DNA from: Candidatus Acidiferrales bacterium
Lineage (GTDB): Bacteria; Acidobacteriota; Terriglobia; Acidiferrales; UBA7541
DNA: 6,594 nt
Direction of reading: 5' to 3'
NCBI GenBank assembly: GCA_955651735.1
Contig: CATPAM010000100.1
Location: forward strand, 1-6,594
The notes under the pieces were generated by a model. It was not told where the DNA came from and did not search any database. It was given only the letters and a program-made list of their open reading frames with translations. Shown here piece by piece: positions 1-5,781 of this stretch; the stretch's first letter is position 1; each line of letters opens with the position of its first letter. Position numbers and translations under genes: made by a program.

Positions 1-25
1 AACGGACAGTGTATGTTTCCCATGC

Positions 26-39
26 AGTACGAGCGTACT
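26..39. repeat. Short inverted repeat upstream of the TonB-type gene
   Basis: AGTACG and CGTACT form perfect 6-base arms around a 2-base AG centre, about 100 bases before the first start codon. The size and symmetry would suit a dimeric repressor or activator site. I recognise no known operator consensus, and one such repeat can occur by chance. The rest of bases 1-139 holds only weak promoter-like words: TGGACA at 63-68 and AATAAA at 68-73, with no well-spaced partner for either. Confidence 0.3.
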
Positions 40-139
40 ATGGCTGGCCCGCTCGCGTCCGCTGGACAATAAAAGGGTTCGCGCGCAACTCTGAAACGGT
101 AGAGTGCAGCCGAAACTTTTTCTCTCAAGCGAGTAAGAC

Positions 140-2221
140 ATGCCCCCCACGCTCAAAGACAGCTCTACGCTTCCCACCTCTCCTGAAAACCCGGAGCGCG
201 TTGCGGAGGGAGCATCGGCCGGCCAGCCAATCAGCAGTGCGCACCCTGTGACGCTGGAAGTGCCGGTCACGGTCAACGGCGCGCGGGCGGTGGAAGGCAG
301 CGACAAGCGCGAACCATTTTCGGAAACCACCAGCACGGTGCTGGTGCTTGCCAACGGAGCGGTGATTCGTCTTTCGTCGTCTGTTGCTCCGGGCCAGCTT
401 CTTTTTCTGACCAACGAAAAAACCAAGAAAGAAGTGGTTTGCCAGGTAGTAAAATCCAAAAACTACCGCAGCGCGAGCGGCTACGTGGAGCTGGAATTCA
501 CCGAGCCGGTCCTCGGATTCTGGGGCATGCGCTTCCCTGGCGAGCGCCATAGCGCTCAGGCCAACGCGTCTCTGCCTGTTGCGCGAAAGCTTAACCCCGC
601 TACGTTGCCTGCGGGGATTCCGGCCGCGAACGCAGAGCCGAAACCAGCGTTGCTTGTGGACGCGAAACCTATTGAAAAGGTCGCGACAAATCTTGCGGAT
701 GCCGTGCAGGAGTTCAAGACCAAGATCAAGGCGGATTCGCGCCCATCGAGCAAGGCCGATTTTCTGGCGCCCGGGGAGACGCCCACAGGCGGGCTACAGC
801 TCGACGCGAATCGCTTGGAGGAGCAACTGTCGGCACTGCTTTCCAACGATCAGAAACAGAGCGAGCGCACGCCGGCGGACTCGGTTGCGCCGCCCTCCAA
901 ACTGGAGCTGGGGAGTGCCGCGGCAAAAATTTTTGAAATAGCCAGCGAAGAGCCCAAGGCTGCCAAGGTTGAAACGGAGCCGGCCAAGTTGGACTTGATT
1001 TCTCCACAGCATACCGCGCCGAGAAACACGCAGGCGCCGGCCACGTCCAGCTTTGATGACGAAGAAGTGAAAATTCCGGCCTGGCTCGAGCCGCTGGCGC
1101 GCAACGCAGCGATTCCCGCCCCGCCGGTAGAACCGGTAGAAAAGGGCGCGAGCGATTTCGCCGCGCAAATTGAAGAATGGCAAGCTCCGCAGGCGCCGGA
1201 ATCGGCTTCCGCAGCGAAACACGGAACGGCAGCGGCCAAGAACGCGGGCAGCACATCAAAACCCACGCAGGCCGCTCCGCTATTTGGCAATTCCCTATTA
1301 GGCACGAGCACTCCGGAATTGACCAGCCCGCGCAGAAGCGGCAAGGGAATTTGGATGGCGATTGCGGCAGGCTTTATTGTGGCAGCGGCCAGCGGCGCGT
1401 GGTATTTCCGGGACTCGCTGGCATCGCTGGCATCGCTGGCATCAGCGCATTCTTTGTCAGGATCGAACGCATCGCCGGCTTCCACCACCAGTTCCGTTTC
1501 GCTTCCGAGCGTACCGGCCACTAATTCCGCAGCACTCCTGACGCCTTCGTTGACGCCGATGGAAAGGGCGGATACGCTTTCTGCGGGACAAAAAGCGAAC
1601 CCTGCGAGCGCAATGGCGGAAGTACCGGCGCCGGTTTCTTCACCAGCCCAAGGCAAAATGCAGACCGCGGCAATTACCGAGCGCATCCCAAACTCAGGTG
1701 CAAGCAACGACGTGAGCAACGGGCCGGAGAAATCGGCTGAGCCTGTTGAGCCTGAAATCACGAGACCCTCTCTCGGCAAGATTCACCTGGCCAAGCCGAA
1801 GGTCCGTCGCTCGGCCAGCGTGCAGGCGAACGGCGAGATGGAGCCGGCGCTAGAAGTGAATAGCGGCGAGCTTGCCTCTGGAGAAAACACCCTCGGCGCG
1901 AACCTGGCAGAAGGCGCGAAGCAACCAGCGGCTCCGGCGGCGCCCGCGGGCGGAGACGTCAAACCCGCGCACCTGATTTCTTCCGTCCCGCCAAGCTATC
2001 CGGTACTGGCGAGGACTCAGCACATAGCTGGCGACGTGCGCCTCGACGCGTTGATCGATGCGAGCGGCCGCGTAACCACGATGAAGGTCGTTTCCGGCCC
2101 ATCCTTGCTGCACCAAGCGGCCATGGATTCGCTGCGCCAGTGGAAGTATCAGGCGGCCACGCTGGACGGGAAACCCGTCCCCATGCACCTTACGGTTACC
2201 ATCCAGTTCCACTTGCAATAG
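140..2221 (+). CDS. PilZ-like / TonB C-terminal domain inner-membrane protein
   Basis: This 693-residue protein has no N-terminal signal peptide. Residues about 38-133 form a compact beta-rich domain (from VTLEVPVTV to GFWGMRFP) resembling the degenerate PilZ-like domains of acidobacterial proteins, but without the RxxxR and D/NxSxxG c-di-GMP motifs. Residues about 135-400 are a Pro/Ala/Glu-rich linker with one ordered-looking patch at 308-322 (EEVKIPAWLEPLARN). One membrane segment lies at about 404-423, preceded by basic RRSGKG, so the N-terminus should be cytoplasmic. A second low-complexity stretch crosses the periplasm to a TonB C-terminal domain at about 603-693, with YPVLAR from Y620, then GDVRLDALIDASGRV, VVSGPSLL and the closing WKYQ region. 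TonB domains normally touch outer-membrane partners and use ExbB/ExbD energy; neither partner is encoded here. The ATG at 140 has only a weak ribosome site (AAGCGAG, 127-133). Its substrate or partner is unknown. Confidence 0.88.
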   Translation: MPPTLKDSSTLPTSPENPERVAEGASAGQPISSAHPVTLEVPVTVNGARAVEGSDKREPFSETTSTVLVLANGAVIRLSSSVAPGQLLFLTNEKTKKEVVCQVVKSKNYRSASGYVELEFTEPVLGFWGMRFPGERHSAQANASLPVARKLNPATLPAGIPAANAEPKPALLVDAKPIEKVATNLADAVQEFKTKIKADSRPSSKADFLAPGETPTGGLQLDANRLEEQLSALLSNDQKQSERTPADSVAPPSKLELGSAAAKIFEIASEEPKAAKVETEPAKLDLISPQHTAPRNTQAPATSSFDDEEVKIPAWLEPLARNAAIPAPPVEPVEKGASDFAAQIEEWQAPQAPESASAAKHGTAAAKNAGSTSKPTQAAPLFGNSLLGTSTPELTSPRRSGKGIWMAIAAGFIVAAASGAWYFRDSLASLASLASAHSLSGSNASPASTTSSVSLPSVPATNSAALLTPSLTPMERADTLSAGQKANPASAMAEVPAPVSSPAQGKMQTAAITERIPNSGASNDVSNGPEKSAEPVEPEITRPSLGKIHLAKPKVRRSASVQANGEMEPALEVNSGELASGENTLGANLAEGAKQPAAPAAPAGGDVKPAHLISSVPPSYPVLARTQHIAGDVRLDALIDASGRVTTMKVVSGPSLLHQAAMDSLRQWKYQAATLDGKPVPMHLTVTIQFHLQ
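1415..1441 (+). repeat. Three tandem 9-base repeats inside the TonB-type gene
   Basis: The unit TCGCTGGCA occurs three times head to tail and encodes Ser-Leu-Ala repeats just outside the membrane segment. A second, two-copy 9-base repeat (CCGGTAGAA) lies at 1124-1141 in the cytoplasmic linker. Both units are multiples of three, so slippage would change linker length without breaking the frame. Confidence 0.85.
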
Positions 2222-2284
2222 CCGCTTTACCTTCTCGCGTCCCCAAAGCTGCGCGCCATAACGAAACGTCGAAAAGACATAAAT

Positions 2285-2315
2285 TTGACAAGTTTAGGGC
2301 CTCAACCGCTAGGCT
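2285..2315 (+). promoter_or_regulatory. Possible promoter of the winged-helix regulator gene
   Basis: A perfect TTGACA box at 2285-2290 lies in AT-rich DNA within the gap after the TonB-type gene. The best -10 candidate is TAGGCT at 2310-2315, matching three of six consensus bases at a 19-base spacing. That is longer than optimal and is the spacing seen in promoters that need an activator to realign the boxes, such as MerR-family targets. Transcription would start near 2322, giving a leader of about 87 bases before the ATG at 2409. The -35 is clear; the -10 is doubtful. Confidence 0.35.
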
Positions 2316-2319
2316 ATTT

Positions 2320-2343
2320 GCGTCTAAGTTCGATTAGGGACGC
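2320..2343 (+). other. Bulged hairpin near the start of the regulator leader
   Basis: GCGT-CTAA (2320-2327) pairs with TTAG-GG-ACGC (2334-2343), leaving GG unpaired as a two-base bulge and GTTCGA as the loop. The eight pairs straddle the predicted transcription start. As DNA it could be an operator; as RNA it could be a leader structure. No T-run follows, so it is not an intrinsic terminator. Confidence 0.4.
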
Positions 2344-2352
2344 GCCGAAACA

Positions 2353-2371
2353 GCCATCGTTCATCGGTGGC
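2353..2371 (+). other. Stable leader hairpin before the regulator gene
   Basis: GCCATCG (2353-2359) pairs with CGGTGGC (2365-2371) in seven pairs, one of them a T-G wobble, around a five-base TTCAT loop. It ends 24 bases before the Shine-Dalgarno site and leaves that site free. It covers the in-frame GTG at 2367, which further argues against that codon as the start. Confidence 0.4.
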
Positions 2372-2408
2372 CTGGTCGCAAGCGGCACCGAACCTAAAGG
2401 ACCACAGC

Positions 2409-3062
2409 ATGAGCACACAACCCGGCGCACTAGCCCAGGACGAGCCCAGCCCGAGCGTAGCGGCGCCGCCGGCGTTCGCGGCGCGTTACGCACGTTTCGG
2501 GGCGTTCCAGGCCGACCTTGAACACATAGAGTTGTATCAGTATGGGCAGCGAGTCAAAGTGCAGGCCAAGGTCTTCCAGGGGCTGCTGCTACTTCTGAGC
2601 CGAGCCGGCGAGATTGTCACTCGCGAGGAAGTACGGCGCCAACTTTGGCCGGACACGTTTCTGGCCAACCTCGATGCCAACGTCAACACCACAATGAACA
2701 AGCTGCGTCGGGTGCTCGGCGATTGTCCGGAAAACCCCGTGTATGTCGAAACGATTCCGCGCCGGGGTTACAGCTTCATCGCCAGCGTGGAATTCTCGAG
2801 CGTTCCGGGCGCGCCGTCTGCAGAAGGTGCAAGGACCGTTTTGCATGCTACTGCGCAACCCGAGGACTTCGGCACGGGATGGCTAAAGAAGTACATCCGC
2901 ACGTTTCTGCGCGTGGCCAGCTTGCTGTTCGCGGGAATGATTCTTGGCGCGCTGCTGGCGTTCGTGTGGTTCTTTGCGCAGGCCAAAAATCAGCATTCCG
3001 CGAACGCAGCAAAAGTGAGCGCTTCCCTCATCGAGCGTGGATTCCAGCAGAGTTCCAGCTAA
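2409..3062 (+). CDS. Winged-helix (OmpR/CadC-type) regulator with one C-terminal membrane segment
   Basis: This 217-residue protein starts at the ATG at 2409, which has AAAGGA at 2396-2401 seven bases upstream. An in-frame GTG at 2367 lacks such a site. Residues about 29-126 form a Trans_reg_C winged helix: RFGAF opening, LLLLLSRAGEIVTREEVRRQLW helices, NVNTTMNKLRRVLGD recognition-helix region, and the diagnostic ETIPRRGYSFIA wing. A linker at about 127-160 follows, then a basic stretch (KKYIRTFLR) and a hydrophobic segment at about 167-190. About 27 polar residues remain outside. The DNA-binding head should therefore sit in the cytoplasm with the C-terminus in the periplasm, as in CadC and ToxR. 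Unlike CadC, and unlike the acidobacterial relatives that carry large TPR or beta-propeller domains, it has almost no periplasmic sensor. There is no phospho-receiver domain. Its target is unknown; the downstream gdh promoter is a candidate only by position. Confidence 0.88.
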   Translation: MSTQPGALAQDEPSPSVAAPPAFAARYARFGAFQADLEHIELYQYGQRVKVQAKVFQGLLLLLSRAGEIVTREEVRRQLWPDTFLANLDANVNTTMNKLRRVLGDCPENPVYVETIPRRGYSFIASVEFSSVPGAPSAEGARTVLHATAQPEDFGTGWLKKYIRTFLRVASLLFAGMILGALLAFVWFFAQAKNQHSANAAKVSASLIERGFQQSSS

Positions 3063-3130
3063 ACTCATCACACCCCCCTCAGCGCGTACCGAACTCAGAC
3101 GAGAAAATCGCGAAGGCTGTACTGTGCGGC

Positions 3131-3159
3131 TTGCGAGCAGCGAGGCGTGTTCGTATACT
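3131..3159 (+). promoter_or_regulatory. Probable sigma-70-type promoter for glutamate dehydrogenase
   Basis: TTGCGA (3131-3136, four of six to TTGACA) and TATACT (3154-3159, five of six to TATAAT) are separated by exactly 17 bases, the optimum. Transcription would begin near 3166, giving a leader of about 150 bases before the gdh ATG. An interrupted inverted repeat, TCGC-g-AAG (3108-3115) with CTTGCGA (3130-3136), overlaps the -35 box and could be an operator, though it is short. No terminator separates this promoter from the regulator gene upstream, so read-through is also possible. Confidence 0.5.
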
Positions 3160-3184
3160 GGCGGCCCGGCCAAGTGACAGGTCA

Positions 3185-3202
3185 GGCGGGTGGTAGCCCG
3201 CC
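3185..3202 (+). other. GC-rich hairpin in the gdh leader
   Basis: GGCGGG (3185-3190) and CCCGCC (3197-3202) form a perfect six-pair stem with a TGGTAG loop, about 20 bases after the predicted transcription start. A second, bulged stem pairs TCGCCTC (3232-3238) with GAGGGCGA (3255-3262). A four-pair stem, GGTC (3299-3302) with GACC (3310-3313), puts most of the Shine-Dalgarno site in its loop. Several pairings in one leader hint at post-transcriptional control, but I recognise no known riboswitch core, and a GC-rich sequence folds easily by chance. Confidence 0.4.
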
Positions 3203-3318
3203 GAAACTCACCTCTTTCTTGGCTCGCCAGATCGCCTCCAGCGCCGAAGACCGCGAGGGCGAACTGTGAAAGGACTGATGCAGCTCTCTTCCGCGTCCGG
3301 TCCAAAGGAGACCTTCGA

Positions 3319-4590
3319 ATGTCGCAAGCGCCTGCACCGGAAGAGATGAATGTTTATCAGAACGCGGAAGCGCGCTTCGAAGTGGCTGCCAACAAGTTGG
3401 GACTGGAGCAAGGGCTGTACCGCTATTTAAAATACCCCAGCAAGGAAATCACTCTGTACATTCCGGTGGGCATGGACAATGGCCAGCTCGAAGTGTTCAT
3501 CGGCTATCGAGTTTTGCACTCGACGGTGCGAGGACCGGGCAAGGGCGGGATTCGGTTTGCTCCCGACGTTTCGATCGACGAGGTGCGTGCGCTAGCCACG
3601 TGGATGACCTGGAAATGCGCGGTGGTGAACATTCCCTTCGGTGGAGCAAAAGGCGGCGTGATTTGCGATCCACGGAAGATGTCGCGAGGTGAACTGGAGC
3701 GGCTGACGCGGCGGTACACCGCGGAGCTAGTGAACTGGCTGGGTCCGGAGCGCGACGTTCCTGCGCCGGACGTCGGTACCGGCGAGCAGATGATGGCATG
3801 GGTGATGGATACGTATGCGATGCATGTGGGCCAAGCGACCACGGCGGTGGTCACGGGCAAGCCCATCGAACTGGGTGGGTCGGCGGGGCGCCGTGAAGCC
3901 ACCGGCCGGGGCGTGATGATCTGTTGCGACAAAGCGCTGGCCAAGTTGGGCATGAAGCGCGAAGGCAGCCGCGTAGTGATTCAAGGCTTCGGGAACGTCG
4001 GCTCCCTGGCCGGGACCCTGATGCAGAAGGCCGGATACAAAATCGTCGGACTGGCCGACATCGGCGGCGGGCTATACAACGACAAGGGTTTCGACATCCC
4101 CAAGGTCGTTGATTGGGTGTACACGCAGAAGAAGCCGCTACATGATTTTCCGGGCGGCGGCACGAAGATGAGCGCACGCGACGTTCTTTTCCAGCCGTGC
4201 GATATTGCGATTCCCGCGGCCATCGAGAATCAAATTACCGAGAAGAACGCCAACCAGGTGCAGGCGAGGATTCTTTGCGAAGGTGCGAACGGTCCGACCA
4301 CGTGGCAAGCCGACGCCATCATCGACGCCAAGGGCATTTTCACTGTGCCGGACATTCTCGGCAATGCTGGCGGAGTTACCGTGAGCTATTTCGAATGGGT
4401 GCAGGATCGCCAGGGCTTCTTCTGGCGGGAGAGTGAAGTCAATGAGCGGCTGCTGGATGTGATGGAAAATGCCTTCGATGAAGTGGTACGCTACGCCGAA
4501 CTTCATAAGGTGAACAATCGCATCGCCGCGTACATGCTGGCCATCGATCGCGTGGCCAAGGCGCTTAAGTTGCGCGGCATTTACGCTTGA
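3319..4590 (+). CDS. gdhA: Glutamate dehydrogenase (Glu/Leu/Phe/Val dehydrogenase family)
   Basis: This 423-residue cytoplasmic enzyme interconverts glutamate with 2-oxoglutarate and ammonium using NAD(P), joining nitrogen to the TCA cycle. The ATG at 3319 follows AAAGGAG (3304-3310) at eight bases, and the length is typical of the hexameric type. The substrate domain shows GPGKGGIRF (K75), TWKCAVVN (K99), the catalytic lysine in PFGGAKGG (K111) and the catalytic aspartate in DVPAPDVGT (D151). The dinucleotide fold has GFGNVG at 223-228 and an acidic residue, D247, near the end of the second strand, which is compatible with NAD but not proof. EGANGPTT (321-328) and [12 protein letters not shown] (349-360) are family signatures. 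The C-terminal helices are complete through RGIYA. NAD-linked enzymes are often named gudB or rocG, so the symbol is provisional; leucine or phenylalanine dehydrogenase is less likely given the length. No residue looks missing or broken. Confidence 0.96.
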   Translation: MSQAPAPEEMNVYQNAEARFEVAANKLGLEQGLYRYLKYPSKEITLYIPVGMDNGQLEVFIGYRVLHSTVRGPGKGGIRFAPDVSIDEVRALATWMTWKCAVVNIPFGGAKGGVICDPRKMSRGELERLTRRYTAELVNWLGPERDVPAPDVGTGEQMMAWVMDTYAMHVGQATTAVVTGKPIELGGSAGRREATGRGVMICCDKALAKLGMKREGSRVVIQGFGNVGSLAGTLMQKAGYKIVGLADIGGGLYNDKGFDIPKVVDWVYTQKKPLHDFPGGGTKMSARDVLFQPCDIAIPAAIENQITEKNANQVQARILCEGANGPTTWQADAIIDAKGIFTVPDILGNAGGVTVSYFEWVQDRQGFFWRESEVNERLLDVMENAFDEVVRYAELHKVNNRIAAYMLAIDRVAKALKLRGIYA

Positions 4591-4599
4591 GATTCTGAG

Positions 4600-4627
4600 G
4601 ATGCGCGTAGCTTCCGGCGCGCGCATC
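4600..4627 (+). terminator. Hairpin after gdh; weak terminator candidate
   Basis: GATGCGCG (4600-4607) and CGCGCATC (4620-4627) form a perfect eight-pair stem around a 12-base loop, starting 10 bases after the gdh stop. A T-rich stretch (TTTGTTTT, 4637-4644) begins nine bases beyond the stem, not directly after it as in a standard intrinsic terminator. It may instead partly attenuate read-through into the aldolase gene or protect the 3' end of the gdh message. Confidence 0.3.
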
Positions 4628-4688
4628 GCATGACAATTTGTTTTCGAAGGGCTCAGAGGAGAGCTTCGAGCCAGGAAGGAGTCCCCCC

Positions 4689-5495
4689 GTGTCTCAGGAC
4701 TCAATGTTGCCAGGCAGCGCCAAAACCGAACTGCAACATCGCCTGGATATTTGCAATGCCGGGCGTTGGATGTACGAGCAGGGCTACAACGTAGCGTGCG
4801 AGGGAAACGTCTCTGTGCGTTTGGACGAGAGGCGCATTCTGACCACGCCGACGTGCATGAACAAAGGCATGCTCGCGCCGGAAGATCTGGTGGTCACCGA
4901 CCTCGGGGGCCGCCAACTCGCAGGCGAACGCAAATTTTCTTCTGAGCTGGCCATGCACCTGTTGTTTTACAACATGCGCCCGGATGTGAACGCCATCTGC
5001 CACGCGCACCCACCGACCGCAACGGGATTTGCTGTTGCCGGGCGCGGACTAGACCAGGCTTTACTGCCGGAAGTTATCGTCGGTCTTGGGCGCATTCCGC
5101 TGGTGCGTTACGCTACGCCGGGAACGCCGGAGCTCAGCGCGGCCCTGGAACCTTACGTGCCTCATTATGACGCGCTGCTGCTGGCCAACCACGGCGCGGT
5201 CACCTGCGGTCCGGACTTGCTCACCGCGTATTTCCGGCTGGAAACCCTCGAGCACGTTGCGAAAATCACGCTAGCCGCGGAAATGGCCGGCAGTCCCACA
5301 TTGCTGTCGAGCCGTGAAGTTGCCAAGCTGATGGCCGCGCGATCGCGCTACTTCGTGACCCCACCGCCTGGCGGCGGCGCGGAATTGCCGGTGACCTCGG
5401 ATGCAAACGAGGGCGGCGATCACGTGCGGCTCACGCGCGGGGAATTGGACACGCTGATCGACGAAGCCGTCCGCAAAGACCGCTCGCGCCGCTGA
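4689..5495 (+). CDS. Class II aldolase/adducin family protein, zinc-dependent
   Basis: This 268-residue cytoplasmic protein belongs to the family of L-fuculose-phosphate aldolase (FucA), ribulose-phosphate 4-epimerase and methylthioribulose-phosphate dehydratase. I chose the GTG at 4689 because AAGGAG (4676-4681) ends seven bases before it; an in-frame ATG at 4704 is too far from that site and a TTG at 4638 has none. GNVS (39-42), the TTP turn (52-54) and NKG (58-60) should bind the phosphate and substrate. E86 in FSSE matches the FucA catalytic glutamate. H105 and H107 in CHAHP and H168 in ANHGA are the zinc ligands. GTPEL (145-149) is also typical. The C-terminal 45 or so residues (Pro/Gly-rich, then an acidic and basic helix) extend past the core. 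The substrate cannot be fixed: no sugar kinase, isomerase or methionine-salvage gene is adjacent. It lies 98 bases after gdh on the same strand and may be co-transcribed. Confidence 0.92.
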   Translation: MSQDSMLPGSAKTELQHRLDICNAGRWMYEQGYNVACEGNVSVRLDERRILTTPTCMNKGMLAPEDLVVTDLGGRQLAGERKFSSELAMHLLFYNMRPDVNAICHAHPPTATGFAVAGRGLDQALLPEVIVGLGRIPLVRYATPGTPELSAALEPYVPHYDALLLANHGAVTCGPDLLTAYFRLETLEHVAKITLAAEMAGSPTLLSSREVAKLMAARSRYFVTPPPGGGAELPVTSDANEGGDHVRLTRGELDTLIDEAVRKDRSRR

Positions 5496-5525
5496 TCTTT
5501 TCCGGGAATAACTATGGGGAGTAGA

Positions 5526-5549
5526 ATGGCGGAACGGGTTTGGTCATGA
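5526..5549 (+). CDS. Possible seven-codon leader ORF (MAERVWS) overlapping the zinc-finger gene
   Basis: An ATG at 5526 follows GGGGAG (5516-5521) at four bases, a good Shine-Dalgarno word at a slightly short distance. The frame stops at TGA 5547-5549, which overlaps the ATG at 5546 of the next gene as ATGA. That junction is the classic layout for translational coupling by terminating ribosomes. The peptide itself probably has no function. Such a short frame can also arise by chance, so this rests on the ribosome site and the overlap together. Confidence 0.35.
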   Translation: MAERVWS

Positions 5550-5749
5550 AAGCGCAAGCAGCCCGCGAGAATCCAAACGAAGAAGTCAAGCGTTCGTGTG
5601 AAGCTGTTTCCCGACTGGACGAGCCGTGCAATCAATCCGCCGCAATCTTCTGCGACAAGTGTGAGCGCTGGTTTTGCGCCGCGCACATGCGGGATGATCA
5701 GTGGCACGCTTGCCACCTAGAGCCCGGCGAGGAAGGCGGCGAAGGCTGA
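5546..5749 (+). CDS. Small AN1/B-box-like zinc-finger protein
   Basis: This 67-residue protein starts at the ATG at 5546; an in-frame TTG at 5540 is possible but would add only two residues. Its middle holds a dense Cys/His array: C18, C28, C36-x2-C39-x4-C44-x2-H47-x6-H54-x-C56, followed by H57. The second half closely follows the AN1 finger spacing (C-x4-C-x2-H-x5-H-x-C), while the first two cysteines are nine residues apart instead of two. Two zinc ions could be held. Aromatic residues W42, F43 and W53 would form the small core. The tails are charged and look disordered. No catalytic domain or membrane segment is present, so a role in protein or nucleic-acid binding is only a guess. It starts 50 bases after the aldolase stop on the same strand and lacks a strong ribosome site of its own. 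Confidence 0.75.
   Translation: MKAQAARENPNEEVKRSCEAVSRLDEPCNQSAAIFCDKCERWFCAAHMRDDQWHACHLEPGEEGGEG
5701..5716 (+). other. Perfect hairpin inside the zinc-finger gene
   Basis: GTGGCA (5701-5706) and TGCCAC (5711-5716) pair around a CGCT loop. The arms encode part of the WHACH zinc-ligand region, so coding constraint may explain them. There is no following T-run, so it should not terminate transcription. Confidence 0.3.
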
Positions 5750-5781
5750 GCCTCGGCGCGTTTGCCTGCCGGCAGTCGGTT

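Noticed and set aside
850..1779. 309-codon open frame on the minus strand inside the TonB-type gene
   Set aside because: It is rich in Ala, Ser, Gly and Val, with no recognisable motif, and it mirrors the low-complexity linker on the plus strand. High GC content and repetitive codons keep the opposite strand free of stops.
2367..2408. GTG-started extension of the winged-helix regulator by 14 residues
   Set aside because: It has no ribosome site and lies in a hairpin, while the ATG at 2409 follows AAAGGA at seven bases.
3240..3290. Glycine-riboswitch-like words (GCGCCGAAG and GAAAGGACTGATG) in the gdh leader
   Set aside because: Only short fragments match; the usual flanking paired elements and the GGGCAA core could not be laid out. 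A covariance search would settle it.
3190..3318. GTG-started N-terminal extension of glutamate dehydrogenase by 43 residues
   Set aside because: The extension does not resemble the family and would begin inside a leader hairpin. The ATG at 3319 has a near-perfect ribosome site and gives the normal length.
4638..4688. TTG-started extension of the aldolase by 17 residues
   Set aside because: The extension would be read through the strong AAGGAG at 4676-4681, which is placed exactly for the GTG at 4689.
4138..4704. 188-codon minus-strand frame over the gdh 3' end
   Set aside because: The plus strand there encodes unmistakable, intact glutamate dehydrogenase C-terminal sequence, and the minus frame shows no family features.
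5766..5775. Palindrome CTGCCGGCAG between the convergent genes as a terminator
   Set aside because: It leaves no room for a hairpin loop unless central pairs are broken, and no T-run follows on either strand.
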